Source: Sordaria brevicollis (Eukaryota > Ascomycota > Sordariomycetes > Sordariales > Sordariaceae). From it: DNA of 64,000 bases. This document shows, in pieces, positions 24,953 through 38,932 of the stretch. The translations under genes were made by a program, and so were the position numbers. How positions within the stretch are numbered: the stretch's first letter is position 1; each line of letters starts with the position of its first letter. Below the pieces are notes generated by a model that was not told the origin of the DNA, searched no databases, and was given only the letters and a program-made list of their open reading frames with translations. The stretch is taken from assembly GCA_033439795.1 (NCBI GenBank), contig JAUTDP010000009.1:310001-374000 (forward strand), in the 5' to 3' direction.

Positions 24953-27203
24953 TCATCCTTCAAAGACATTGTGCTGCAACTCAACTCCAAACTCCTTCGC
25001 AACATCCCTCATCCTCGCCTCCAACTCGTCCTCCATGCCCCCGCCTCGATGCAGCAACTGTCGGATCCGGAAGAAGTAAAATGCCACGTCCGTCAAAGCC
25101 AACACGAACTTGAAGAGGAAGTGATGCCAGTAATTCACCAACCGCCGTCCGAGCGGCAGGTTCGGATCTTGGAACAGGCTCCGGCTGGCCCACGTGCCCA
25201 TCATCTTGATGCGGTTCACCGGCGAACCTAGATACTGGTTGTTGCCCTGGACGATCCTCATGTTGCGGCCGATGAAGATGAGCTCCTTGGGCCACTTGTC
25301 CTCGTCCGCGAGCACGTCGCGGATCCCCTGCTTCATGCGCGCCTGCATCTCGTACGAGCGTTCGCTGGCCGTCTTTTTGCCGTCCAGGTGCTTCATTAAC
25401 TTGGTCTGGAACCCGCCGTCATCGCCCCCTTCGTACGGTCGGAGGAGCGTGGCCGAGGCGAACAGGTCGGCGGCCTTGATACCCCACTCGTTGGTGATCT
25501 CCTTGATCTTGTTGTTGTCAAAGGTCATCAGGGCCTTCCAGAACTCGCCGTATTCGTGCCGGAACTTGTCACTCATGTAAACGTAGAGGCCGTGGTCGAT
25601 AAGGACGAGCTCGGCCCGCCCGCTGGGCAAGCGCCGGATGAAGATGTTGCCCGGGTGCGGATCGCAGTGGACAACTCCCCACTTGAAGATCTGGGCCGAG
25701 AAGAGATCGACCATGGTCGTCATGACATCCTTCGTAGAGAGTCCGAGACCACCCTTGCCGCGCCGCCCCTTCCACTCGGTCCGTTCGGGCTTGATCATAT
25801 GTGTGTAGCCCTGCGTGCTCTTGCGAAGCGCGTTTCGGATGGCGGCCATGTCGGGCGGGTCTAATTGTGCGCCGTGAACACCCGCTGACCCGTTGCCGTA
25901 GCCGCCTAACCATGGCCGGGTCATGGCGTCCTTGTCCCATAGCCTGATACCTTCGATCCACTCGGTTGTGAGGACACGCTTGGAGCTCAGTTCAGGGTAG
26001 ACTGGTGGCACATAAACGCGCCCACGCAAGCTGGGTTCCTTCTCGACGAGCTGGCGCATGATCTCGGAATTCTTGGCCTCGTTCTCGAAGTCGGTCTCCA
26101 GTCGTAGTCGTTCACTGATGAAGGGCACCAGGCTGTAGAGTGGTAAGTCGAACCACCATGTGTAGACCCACGTAACGACTCTGTAGAAGCAGAATGTTAG
26201 TGTCCGTCTCGTCGGTCGGGAAAGAATATACCCGCTGCTCGAATCAGAACTCCCCGAGCGACGAAACTACTCACTTGAACGCCCACAAATCCCAGCCGAT
26301 CTGCTTCTCAATCTCTGGTTTCTGGATTTTGATTGCCACCTCTCTACCATCCGGCAACCGGGCCCAATGTACTTGGGCCACGCTCGCGCTCGCCCTTGCC
26401 GTGCGTTCCATGACTCCCTTACCCTCCTTCCCTGTAAAGCTTATCCCAAACACTTCCTCCACACTCCTCCCGCCAAAGTCCTCCCGAATTACCTGCTCTA
26501 CTTCCTCCCATGAGTCCTGAGGCGCGTCATCAAACATGCGCGAGAACATGGCCTGAAACTCTGGTGGCAGAACTGCGCTCTGCATGGCAATCGCCTGGCC
26601 GATCTTGAGGTACAGCCCGCCATTGTGACGGAGCAAATCAAACAGCCGCTCGGCGTTGCGCCGGTGTAGTTCGGGAATGCCCTCGGGGATGCCGATCCAG
26701 GGAATCGGAAGCGGTTCCGGTCGGAAGTTCAGTTTGTAGTCGGCCGCAACGACTAGGCCGACGCCGAAAGTTCGAAGAGAGCGGGCGAGCCCGGAGGCGT
26801 AGATGTACTTGTCGGTTAGGTAGCCGAGACCGAGAAGAGCGGAGAGTATGAGGAGTCGGCGCGACCAGTGGCGAGTGCGAGTGTAAGAGCGCGCGGGGCG
26901 CGGGGCACCGAGTTTGGAGGGCGAGGGGGGGATGAGCGGTTCGAAAGAACCGGTGGAGGGCCCTGGAGCTGCGGTTGTATGTGGCCACGTTGGTCGATTG
27001 CTGCGGGACGAATACAACCGTTGTGGTATTCGGTTCTGTATTTGTATAGTTGTCGACGGCGTCGCGAAGGCAGCTTCAAGTTGGCGAACGTACGGACGGG
27101 TGCGTGAAAGGCATCTCGTTGCTCTTGTCGCGGATAGGATCGCTGCCCCAGCCACTGAAGGGTTTGGACAGTGGCTGGCTGCTATTATACTCTGGCGCAA
27201 CAT
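24953..27203 (-). CDS. Mitochondrial UbiB/ADCK-family atypical kinase (Mcp2/ADCK1-like)
   Basis: Exons 27203-26275 and 26180-24953 on the minus strand, joined by a 94-nt intron (GTGAGT, ACTAAC branch site, CAG), giving 718 residues. The first about 60 residues are Arg/Ser/Ala-rich like a mitochondrial presequence, and a hydrophobic segment follows at about 117-130. The UbiB signature KxGQ is at 200-203 (LKIGQAIAMQS), the Ala/Ser-rich nucleotide loop at 271-279 (ASASVAQVH), the ATP-binding lysine at 292 (VAIKIQ), the catalytic HCDPHPGN near 481-488 and the metal-binding DHG at about 505-507. This family includes yeast Mcp2 and human ADCK1/5, mitochondrial proteins tied to lipid homeostasis and cristae; the Coq8 subfamily works in ubiquinone synthesis. 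The C-terminal extension favours the Mcp2/ADCK1 group over Coq8, but this was judged by eye. Confidence 0.9.
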
Positions 27204-30200
27204 CGTGTTGTTGTGTTGTCCCTCGTGGGGTGATGAGGAGGTTGGATGATGTTCTGTTACTGCATGCCACTTTGTTGTTGGCGCTTAATTGCGATGCGAA
27301 AGAGGCACCTAATCCCCTGGAGGTCGCTCTTGTAGACAGGAAGACAACTCGGAAGAGTTCAAATCGTGCGAGCCGGCGTGAAAGAAAAGAGTCGAAAAGG
27401 AATGCTGGTATAGGAGCTGGACATTGGAAACAATTCGCCCGAATGTCGCAACTGACTCTTACCAGGATCGGTGTTCGATTACGTAGTGCGTCCCAGGCCA
27501 TGGAGCCGGCGCGGGGCGCTAAGGCGGCAGAGCGGGACCCGGACAGGTGGCCTCGGTCCACTAAAACCCCGGGGTCGGTCGGAGTCCATCCGATTAGCCC
27601 GACTTCAGTGATCCCGCTGCCCGGGTCCGAGCTCCATCATCGAGGCCGATGAGGTTTTGGTGTTGGATTCCGATTAAGAGGGAAATATACCAAAGATTGT
27701 TCAAGCAAAAGTGGAACTTGTCACGCTCTTACTGGCAAGTCCCAGTAGTCCATCACTCGAGATTTCACATTACAGTAGACTGTGCATCATGGCTTTGAGG
27801 TGACTGAGTGCAGTCGCTATCCCATATAGGTTTTATTGATATAGAGCCATGTAATTAGGCGATCTGCCTATCACAAGTCGATTCCAACTGATACACGCCC
27901 ATTCTCCGTGGTTTTAGGTAACGTGCTCTGCTCGATCGGTGTTGCCGCCGTCTCCACGGGTAAGTTATTGGCTCTTACTATTGGTATGAGTTTAGATAGA
28001 ACAAACACGCAAATTGGGGTGCGGAAAGATAAACTTGGCATAAAGCTATCAAAGTCTGAATATGTTCCTCACTACAGTTACCTAAAGCATTTTTGCATAT
28101 ACGGCACCATCCCTTGCTTGGAACATAAAACTGAAGATAACATGGGACAATAATGGCTCCTCAATGCATATACATAGTTAGCCACCTCTATTAACGCTAG
28201 TCGAGCGCACAAAACTACCGGTAGGTACAACACTAACAGCATAAGTTTTAGCACCAGGGTCCCCATCTACCATCCGACACAATGTTGATCCAGGGAAATT
28301 ATGGAGTGCGTATGTCCAGAGTCTCATCTCAACTGAGCCTCAAACGAACATGGAGACGTTGTTTTGAATGAACTGCAAGTGCACACATGATCGTCAAGGA
28401 TTTGAGGGATGGCCCAAAAGCGGCAACTTGAGCCTGCACATAAATATTGGATCAGTACATATCGGACTTCGACTCAACTGATCTTAGCGAGGAACAGAAA
28501 TCTTAACTAGAGGTATTATAATCTGCCATTATCGAGCTCGGATTTACCAATTGACAGCGTACTGGTAGGCTTTGCTTGTTTTTCGTGTGGGAAATATCGT
28601 GAACGAGTGGACGCAGCCGGCTATTATGAACCGGTCAACGTTGCATCTTCATTTTCCCTGTCTGATTCCTCGTACCTGATCCTACGGATAATTATCATCC
28701 GACCGTGTCCCGAAAACCACCTTTGACAGCTCTCTTGAGAGTAGAAGTATTATTGGGGTGTCCTGTGGGACAGTCACGTAGTATTATACATCTTCCAATG
28801 GTGTGCTCAGCTGGCGCGGTATGCCGGTCAGCGGAGATGGACGGCAGGTCGGGATGGATATATTGTTGACATTCTCATAGGTGACCGTACATTTTGCCTG
28901 TTGGAAAACTGGGTACGAATGTCGGTGTTTTGAATAGCTGGGAGCGGAGAGCAACGTGATGCAGTTGTGGATTCCCACCATATGTGTGGCACTTTTGAAT
29001 CCCATCGTAATTTCCCTCGAGCTGGTGAGCATCACGACAAACACTTTAATTCGTGTTGCTGATTAGGGAAGAGTAAACTCGCTGCGATTTTTTTTCTCGC
29101 TCACTTTGACAGCTTCCGGATAATAGACGCTCTCCTATCTATAACAGCATTAGTACTTGTTATATAGAGCACATGGTTGCATTGAAATGCCTTTCAAAGA
29201 GAGGCTCAATTTGCCTCGGCAGTCCTGCCCTCTGCTCCAATGAATGAAGCCACTCAAGTTCATATGAATGGCGATAAGCATGTTTGAAGAGACCTGAGTC
29301 AGCATCCTATAGCAACGTATATGCGAATCTTGAAGTAACCGCATTCACCAGGAACTCGGGCTATCATCGTGCTGGTAATCTGATGACTTCAATGATGGTT
29401 TATTTGGTGGAGGCCAAGAGGAAAGAAGAGGCAAGCACCATGAGACCGTTTTCGATGGAGGGACCCTGGAAATCTATTGACGGCTTGTTGGTTCGGTGCT
29501 GCATATAATATTCCAAGCTAAATCGAGAAGAGGCTGTCATATCCGCGCCGCGTCTCCTTTTCTCAACCTGATGGATCAATAAACCAGGACCGACAAAAGA
29601 TGTGAACTGCAATGTCGGGCTACCATTGGTCCCGTTGTATTGAAGTTACACACAGAACGGGAATAATCAAGGTCGGCGCCTTTCCCGCGGAAGAGACGTT
29701 CATAGTCTTCGATGGGGCGAAGCAATTGGCTCATATAGAGCAACAGCCGCTCAAAGATCAAGCTTTTGACATTCGAGAAGGCGAACAGTTGGGGTTGTAA
29801 GGCTTTCCGCATCCCAAATAAGCGCATTGAGGCTCACAAAGTTAAACCCCGACTGGCGCTATTGCAGACCGTGGTGTGTCTCAGTCCGCTTCGTTGCATG
29901 GAATGGCTGGCCTCGTCTGGTTTGTTGGTTTCTGTCTGATGGCCACTTTAACGGCCACTTGACGCCATTCAAGACCCAATCTGCAACGCCATCTCTTTCT
30001 TGGATGACGTTGACTGAAGGTTTTGAGATAGGGTTCTGCTCTCCGTTAAAAATCATGATTCCCAAAACCGCAGGTGGAGGTTGGAAAGGAATTAGGCTCG
30101 CGATAGGCTCCCCCAGATTGGCAGTGGATGCATGTTCCCGGGTTGCAAATCCACTTCCAGGATCCGATAAGGAGATGGACGCAGACTGCAGTGCGGCACA

Positions 30201-30550
30201 CGCGCGGGTAATTCTGCCCGGTGGGGGGCAGTGTGGATGGCAGATTTCGAAAGGGGGCAAAATGAGTGTATAACGAGAAGGCGTAGAAATAATTCAGGTG
30301 TAGGGCAAACATGTGGCTGAGATGGTGTTTTTCTTTTGTCCATTTCTCTGTGACGGATTGCTTTGTCCAAAAGCATGATCCAGGAACCAACCTCCCAAGT
30401 GGAAGCGAACCCAAGCACTCGCCAGGGCCGTCCCTTGCACTTTTCGCGTGGGCAGGCCCGGCTCGCCTTAGCGTGGACCCACCCATTGAGCCCCGAGAAC
30501 GGTGGTGGAACCCTTCCAGGGCAGTGCTCCACTAAGTGCATGTTACTTCC
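27204..30550. other. Intergenic region left of the retrotransposon
   Basis: About 3.3 kb without a supported gene. The first 400 bases are GC-rich and should be the promoter of the kinase gene. From about 27.6 kb on, the sequence is mixed and unremarkable, with CA and TG dinucleotides present, so RIP has not spread into it. It ends at the target duplication of the LTR element. Confidence 0.45.
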
Positions 30551-30555
30551 CCAGT
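30551..30555. repeat. Left target-site duplication (CCAGT)
   Basis: The five bases CCAGT directly precede the left LTR and recur directly after the right LTR at 39222-39226. A 5-bp duplication is usual for LTR retrotransposon integration. Confidence 0.9.
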
Positions 30556-30844
30556 TGTAAGGATTGGCTCCTTGGAGACAAGCAAAGACTTGTGTGAAAT
30601 GGAATAAATTGATTATGGGGAAGATTCTACATCTCTAACTGACTGGGGGACCTCCAGTCTTATACCTTCCCAATACTTGGGCATACTTATAGGGCTATAA
30701 AGGCCCTATAAGTATTTACCTATACCTATTTAACTACTCGTAGTAAATAAAGGTTTATACTAAATAAATACCACCCTTTATAGGTAAATATATTGCTCGT
30801 ATTTAAGAAATACCTAATAGGTTACGCTATAGGCGCCACTTACA
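30556..30844 (-). repeat. Left LTR (3' LTR in element orientation)
   Basis: 289 bp, aligned without gaps to the right LTR. It starts TGTAAGG and ends CTTACA on the plus strand. Its outer (left) part is nearly unmutated, whereas its inner part carries many A/T substitutions relative to the right copy. Confidence 0.92.
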
Positions 30845-32979
30845 ATCTACCCCCTGTAAAAAGATCCGTTAATATTTTCGTTAATTTATATCGGCGTAAA
30901 TAATTAAAAAAAAGGAAAAATAATTCATCGCGAAATTGAAATTTATCGTATAAATCCGTCCGCCCTATTCGCCGCCTTTTTATTCCCTATTTACCGCCTA
31001 TTTAATTATTTTATATTTATTATAATATATATTTTCTATACTTTCGCGGGTCGTAATTCGGGTAATACGGCGTTAGTAAATGAATATTAAAGTTTATTAA
31101 ATATCGTAAAAGGTTTTATTAATAACGAATTTTATAATTAATTTAGTAAAAAAAACGGGACCGCGTCCGGAATTAAAAACTCTAAACTTTATAACACGTC
31201 CCGGTTCCCTATTATAAAATTTTTTTTATATTTACGAATAATCCTTACCGGAGACGTCGTTAAGCTAATTTATTAATATATTAATAATATAATAATTATA
31301 ATCGATTAGGTTTTTAAGGATAACGTAGGGGTATAGGGTTTAATAGTAAGGAATATAGTAAGCCCGTTCTTCGGGAGTTATTATTCGGTCGCTAGGTTAT
31401 TAGGGAGGTGTAAATTTTTTATAATATATAATATATTAAAAGGTAGCGGTTAAAACGTTAATTATTATATATATATCCGGGTTTAAATTAATAATATATT
31501 TAACGCCTTTACGTTTTTTATAAATTCGTACGAAGTAAATTATTTATTAAATAGGATTAACGTATTTTTATTTACCCGTTTAATTATATTATATTTTGTA
31601 TTATAATATCTAAATTACGTATTATTTTAATATAATTAGTATTTCTTTATATAATTCGCCGATATAGCGTATATTACGCTTTATAAAATACGTATAACGT
31701 AAAATATATTAATAAACGAATATTTCCTATAAAAAATCGTTCGATTAGTGGGTAATAATACGTTCGATTTATTTTATAATTATTATTCCAATTATTACGA
31801 AGTTTACCTTTTATAATAGTATTGCGTTAATATTTATATCTTTAATATAATATTTATTAAAAGGCGTATATTTAACGTAATTTAAAATCGATATATAATA
31901 AATATTATTATTGCAATTAATAATATTTATATTAATTTAATATATATTTAAATAAGTAGTATTTAAAAGTGAATTCGAAGTGGATATATTTATAAAAATG
32001 CTTTTAAAAGTGGTTTTATAAATTAGGTTTAGATTTAGGTATATAGTAAAGGTTATTTTAGGAGAAAGAAATTATTTAGAAGTAATATTTAAAGAGAGAA
32101 AGAGAATATTAAAAATAAATAGGAAAAGGATATTTTTATAATTTCCTAATAAATAATTTACTAATTTTAATTTACCGGATGTCCCTTATTCTTATGTATT
32201 TAATACCTTATTTCCCAATCCTATATAAAATCTTCTATTTAATAAATTCTTAATCTAAGTTATTATATTCGATTAATTATCTTTTTATCCTAGCCTTTAT
32301 TTACTCTTCGGCGATAATCCGGCGTTAATAGTTTTAAATTCGAACGGGGCCGATAGGAAGTAATTATTAACCGTAGGGGTCGAAATAGTAGGGTTTTAAG
32401 TAATCGATAAAAATTATATTATATATTTTCTACGAAATTAAGAAGTCTAATTTATATATTAATTTTCCGACCGTTTAAATAACTTTAAATAATTTAGCGT
32501 ATTACGGTTTAATCTTCTTTTCGATCGATAAAGTAAGAGGGATATTATAACCTTTATATAAGCGGAGTATAATTTTATCGTTAACCTTAAAGAATTTTAT
32601 TATATACTTCCGATTATAATAAATTTTTATAATTATAGCCGTTAATATAATAGCGTTAATTATATTTATTTTCAAAATTCCTAAATTAATTACCTTTTCG
32701 GGGACCCGGCCTATTATAAGCTTAATTATATTATTAAGGGTAAAGCCTATAACGGCTTTATTAGGGGATGTACCGGTCGATACGGACTTGGTATTATTAT
32801 ATATAAATTAGATATAAAGTAATACTTTAAATTATTGAATTTTATTTATTATCCCGTAGAGGAAATATTTAAATATAAATTTAACGGTTTAAATTATTCG
32901 CTCTATCTATCCGTCTATTATTAGGTAGTAAATTATTAAATATAATAAATAGGTATTTAGTTCGTGCTAAATTATTTTC

Positions 32980-33240
32980 TATATATTAGAAAGAAATTTG
33001 GGGTCTTAGTTATTTAATAATTATTTTAAAATTCCCTAATTCGCGGAAAAGAAGGCTACGATTAAAATTTTCCTTTATTATAAAGCTATTTATATTATTT
33101 TACCCTTTAAGAGTAAAATTTAGCGGTTGAATTTATTTACGTATATAAAGTATATATTATAACCGTCGGGGTTTTAAGGTAGGCCGATTATAAAATCGAT
33201 ATTAATAAGGAAATAAGGGTATAAAGGGGAAAAAATAGGT
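32980..33240 (-). pseudogene. Integrase core remnant of the LTR element
   Basis: In one minus-strand frame, interrupted by stops, the segments IDFIIGLP, DGYNIYFIYVNKF and DPKFLSNI appear in the order and spacing of the retroviral-type integrase catalytic core (two aspartates of the DDE triad). The stops are mostly explained by C-to-T or G-to-A changes. Confidence 0.7.
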
Positions 33241-34559
33241 TAAAAGTTTTTATAAATTTTATAACGAACGATACGGTATATAGCGTACTACGGGTACGTT
33301 CGTACGAAGCGGCGGAATTCTTTATAATTATAATTAATATAATAAAAGGTTATAAATATTTCGTAAAGTTTATTATATTTATAATAATTTTTCTTATAAA
33401 ATATATTAAAAATATTTATAACGTAATTAAAAGGTATATAGAGTTTAGGGGTTATACTTTCTGTAGTTTTTTAAAGGAGGTTATTGTAGATTTCGAAAGG
33501 TAAAGTAATTGGTCGTAAAATTTAATTATTCTTCTTTATAATATTTAATACATTCTTCTATTTTAGATTCTAAAGATAATTTTTTTTAATTTTTTTTCGA
33601 AAATTATAGTTAATTTCGATTAACGCTACCCCCCTTCGTTTTAGCGCTAATATTTCGGATAGTTTAGTATTAGTAACCTTTAGCGGTAGTTTAATAATTC
33701 TTATAAATAGTAACCGGAGCGGTTGGGAGTTAAACGGCGCGCCTTCGGTATATATAATAAAATTCACCTAATATTCCGGGCGGTCGTTTAATAGGTTATT
33801 TAAAGAATTTAATTCTATTATTAGTTCGGATTCGTTAATTAGGAATTTAAATAATACGTCTAGTATAATATAATCTTTACCTAATTTATATAGGATTTTA
33901 ATATTTTATTAGCTTAAATATTCGAAGGTTCGGACTAGCTTTTTATTTTTAATAGATATAGTAATAGAATTAATAATATTAATATATTATTTTACTAGGT
34001 TTAGGATAATTTTATAATTTATAAATATTTAAATAGGATATTAAATATTAACGATTTATTATTTATATTTCTTTAATGTTTATATAAAGTTGTATATTTC
34101 TATTTTCATCGATTAATATTTCTTTTCGGCGTTCCGGAAGGTTTTACTAATAAAGGTAATTAATTCTACGGATATCGAAGGTAATAAGGAAGTTATTTCT
34201 CCGTCGGTAATAATCTTAATTAATATTTTGTCTTTAATATAATAAATTTATACCCCAATTCCTAAGTTAAATATATTAAAATCGATATATAAAATCCTAA
34301 TTAGTAAGAAGTAGACGAAGATTATTAGCCGAAGGAGGGTAGTTTTAATATTTTTAAAGGCTTTCTTCTCTTCTGGGGTAAGAAGGAGAAAAGAAAGCTT
34401 TTGAGCCCAATTTCTCCTATCGGTTTTATTCTTATATATTTATTTATTAATTTTAATTATATTTACTTTTCGTTATTCTAGTAGGTCGATTACGATTATA
34501 AATTATAGGATTTTATAACGGAATTATATTAAAAAATTAATAAAGATTTTTAAATCTCT

Positions 34560-34797
34560 TAAGTTCTTTGGGAAAATTAACCGTTTAATAGCGGCGAATT
34601 TCTCTTCGGAAATACTTATATTAAAAAAATCGATTACGCGTTTAAAAATAATAATATTAGGAAAGTTAATAAAAGATTTATTAGGATTAATAAAGATATT
34701 ATAATATTATAAACGTTAGAATAATTTAGTAAAGTTACGGATATAATCTTTTAACGTTAAGGATTTAAATATAATATTATCGTAATAAGCTAGCGCG
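34560..34797 (-). pseudogene. Reverse transcriptase remnant of the LTR element
   Basis: One minus-strand frame reads a YDN tripeptide at the position of the YxDD catalytic box, followed by segments typical of Ty3/gypsy polymerases from filamentous fungi (SLTLKDYIRNFTKLF, FINPNKSFINFP, SISEEKFAAIKRL). Two or three stops interrupt it. This fixes the element's orientation and superfamily. Confidence 0.8.
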
Positions 34798-36828
34798 TTA
34801 ATACCCCGAAGGATAATATCTATATATTATTATATAAAAGCGTTAAAATTCTTATAACTTATAATAGTACAATTGAACGTAAATTAGCCTATATAAATTA
34901 TAATAGAAAATATTTAGCGGCTTTCGGGGTAAATAAATTATTAATAGTAAAAGGCAATGGCGTTAAGAATAGTAATATATTTATAACCTTTTAATTTTAT
35001 AATAATCTCTTCCTATATTTTTATAGGATACGAATTAGTAATTATAATACGGTTTAACCTACGGATATTTACTATTATCCTTCCTTTCTTCGTACCGTTT
35101 AATATATCCTTTTAAATTATAAAAATTAAGAAGGAGAAAAATACTTTTTAAATTATAAGTATAATTTTTTTAGCGTCCTTTAGCTTTTAAATAGTATTTT
35201 AAATAATTTCTTTACCCTTTTAATTTAATAAGTAAATTTTAATTTTTTTAGGAATAAATTTTTATTAATCGTTTTAAAAGTCGACGCTTATTTATTATTC
35301 TTTTAATATTTTTATAAAACCCTTATTTTTAAAAATTATAATAAATTCCAATAATATTTACGCTAAACGTTTAATACCGCTTAGGTTATTTTTATTTATA
35401 AAGATAATTATACCGTATTCGTATTTAATATCGTTATTCGTAGGGATTATTAATATCCGGATTTCGTCCTTTCGTTTTTCTCTTATTAGGGGTTTTTATA
35501 TTATTAAATCAATTAAATTTACGTTTATTAAGAGGAGTATTATATTAAGATCGATAAATAAAAAATATCCGACTTATTAGCGTACGGGAATAATTAATAG
35601 CAAATTGGTTTTATTGTATACGAATATTGAATAAAAGTTTAAATCGGCGAATAATATAAATAAAGAAAATTAATTAATCGGGGTTAAATTAAAAATAAAA
35701 TTGTAATTAGCGTTATAAATATTGTAGGATACGGGGAGGTAATATATAGTAGTTAATAAAATAATAATATATTTAGTAGTATAAATTTTAATTTATTGAA
35801 ATTTAATCCGATTAATAAAAATAAATAGAATAAATATTCTATATAATTTAATATTAATAATAAATTAAGATAATAAAATATTAAACGCTTTTAATCCTAT
35901 ATAATTTATATTAAGGAGAAGGTTTAAAGCGAAGTTATTTATTAAAGAGATTTCTCTTATAAATATTACGAGTATTAGAGCGTTTATTAAAGTATCGATA
36001 TTAGAGAGAATAAATAGGAAGAGGATATATTCTTTAAATTCTAATACGATTTTATTAATACCTTTTAAAATAAGAAAGGTAATTCGTTATTTAATACGTA
36101 AATTAAGGTAATATTTAATTAATTAGTAGCGGTCGATTATTAATAAAGAATAATCCGTATTTATATAAATTTATAATTCGTTATTAAATAATATCCGAAT
36201 TTTTACTTTTAAATAGGTTTAGAAACGAAATTTATAATTTAAATTATTTTTATATTATTAATAGGAAAATAATTCTCTTCTTCGGATATTTTCTATTTTT
36301 ATATTATTAGGTTAGCGTTTCCCGACCTTCCGCCGGTTTAATAAAAAGTAGACCGACCGTTATATTACCTAAATATTTAATAATACGTAGTATATACCGA
36401 CCCTATACTTTATTTATTTTATTAATCGTTGTATAAGTAATTTTACTTTTTTGGGTTAGATCGTTCGCGCTTTAAATAAACGGGGTATATATATTTTATT
36501 AATTTAAATTTATTTATAAAAGATTTCGGGTATTTATAATATTAATAACGAAGGGTTTTGGCGTTTATTAAAAAAGCGGTCGCGAAGAATATAGATTTTT
36601 AATATTTAAATTCTAGTAGAAATAGGGGAGGTTAATCTTTTTACCCTTATTTTTTTTAATTATTAGAATTTTAAATAGCGAAGGCATTTATATTAAACGT
36701 ATCGTTTAAAATATCCTTTATAATTGGATATTAGTAATAATTATTTTAACCGTCGTTTTTAAAGGCTACGTTAACGTATTTGGGTCTAGGAATTAAAAAA
36801 TATTTATTCTTAAGAATTACGTAAGGAG

Positions 36829-37104
36829 TTAATTATTATTAATTATTCTATTAATTCTAATAATTATTAATATTATTTTATTTATTAAAATTCCCAGGGT
36901 AGGTAGGATTATTATAGCCGAATAATTAAGTATTAAGGTTTTAATAATTTTACTAAAATAGATAATTAATTCTACCTTTATTTTAAAATCGTTAAGAGCG
37001 TTTATTAATTTCCGGGCCCTATTTTTAATAACCGATTCGTATTCGGCGATATTTCTTAAAAATTTATCCAATATAATATTTTCTCTTAATTTAGCCAATT
37101 CCAA
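36829..37104 (-). pseudogene. Possible gag remnant of the LTR element
   Basis: An open stretch of about 90 codons, rich in Ile/Asn/Lys, beginning ELAKLRENIILDKF. It lies between the upstream LTR and the polymerase remnant, where gag should be. No zinc knuckle is visible. Openness in such AT-rich DNA is weak evidence by itself. Confidence 0.35.
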
Positions 37105-38932
37105 TTAAATATTGGGGTTTAATACTTTAAAGGCGGCGGTAAATTAATTTTAGAATAATATTCTATATATTTTAACGTTACGGATTACCGTCTATACGAA
37201 GGCGGAAAGGTCCTATTCCTTTATAACGCTCTAAAAGGAAAAATTGGCCTTTTTAATATTTTCTATTACTTTCGAATAATTCTTCTTAAAACGTTCCTTT
37301 AATTTTTTATAAATTATTAAAATATTTATAAATAATAAAATTTATCGGTCGGCGGTAATTAAAATATACGAATATTATATTAACGTTAATTTAATAAAGT
37401 AAGATATTTATACTTTATATACTATTTATATACTATAAAATTATTCGAAGAATAATAAATAGTCGGTAAATAGAAATATATTATAATATTTATTTATCCT
37501 ACCGTTAAATATTACGCCGGATTTATTAACGTCCTTTATAAAGGGGTTAAAATATCCTACTTTATAAGCCTTTAATAATCCTTTTATTTATTAAATTTAA
37601 ATATTTTAAGGCTCGTTTTTATATTATTAAATAATTTCCGTAATAATTTTAATTATATTAACGGCGTTCTACGCTTTAATTTTTTAAAAAATTAAAGCGA
37701 ATATAACCGCTTAATTATACCTTTATATTTTATTATATTTTTCGTTATTAAATATATTAAATATTAGAAACCCTATTATAGATTTATTAAATTATAATTC
37801 TCGGGATTATTTTAATTAAAATCGGGAAGGTTTATTATTTTCGGTTTATCCGGCCGATTATATATTTTTTTCCTAATGGCTTTCGGACTCGTTGCCTTCG
37901 GTATTATTATTCTATCTATTATTAATTAATTGTAACCCGGCCGGTATTTACAATAGAATAATTTAATTTTCTAAAAACGAATCCTCCTAATACGGGTAGG
38001 AGTTTAAAAGGTTAATTTAAAATATAAGTATACTATAGTTTAATTTTATAAATAAAGGATTTAAAAAATTAGGCGGGGTAATTAATTTTTATTATTCTCT
38101 TGGAATAACCTCGTCGAATAGAAATTCGCTAAATAATTTTACCCCGCGCGTATTAGGGCCGATTTAATTATCGCGAAATTAAAATAAATAATATAAGGGT
38201 TATATTAATATTTAATAAGGAAACGCTTCTTATTAATAAGAAGGTAATTTTTCGCGGATAGGCGAAGGTTTAGAAAATTAATTTAATTCGTTAAGGGATT
38301 CCGTCTATTTTTATAATATAATTTTAATAATTAAATTTAATAATTAAAAATTTTAGGTAAACGTAAATTAATAGCGGGAACGTTTTAATTAACGACGTAA
38401 TAACCCGCGTAATAGTTAATTATATTAAAAAGAGGGGCCTAATTAACCTTATTTTTAATTTAAAATTATTTATTTACGGAATTAAACGAATATAGCCGTA
38501 AAAAATTTAATAAATATAATCTACTTTAATAATTAGCGCTTCTCTCCGAGGATAGGAAGATTGGTATTAAAATTAAATTATAAAATTCTTATTAATTCGA
38601 TATCCGAATCGAAAATCCTTTTTGTATAAAAGTAGCCGGATCGGTAAAATCTAATAATTTACCGCGCTCTCTCTTTTAAGTCAACGGGTATAGGGAGAAG
38701 GAGGGAGGTAATATTATTATAGGAGGTTAAATATTAGGGAGGCCGGTAAAAACGCGACCTATTATAGAGGGGAGGTTACGCCCTATTAGTATTTATTAAT
38801 ATCGTTACTAATACGTTACCGACGCGAAATTACGTAATATAATATATTTAGAAAAAAAAAAAAAGAAAAATAATGATATAATAAAGCTAATAAATTGGGA
38901 AATTGATTATTCCCTTGGGTAGATCGCTAGAT

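Noticed and set aside
33570..33767. 65-codon minus-strand open frame inside the LTR element as an independent gene
   Set aside because: Lies within the RIPped retrotransposon in its coding orientation; it is a chance open piece of the decayed pol region.
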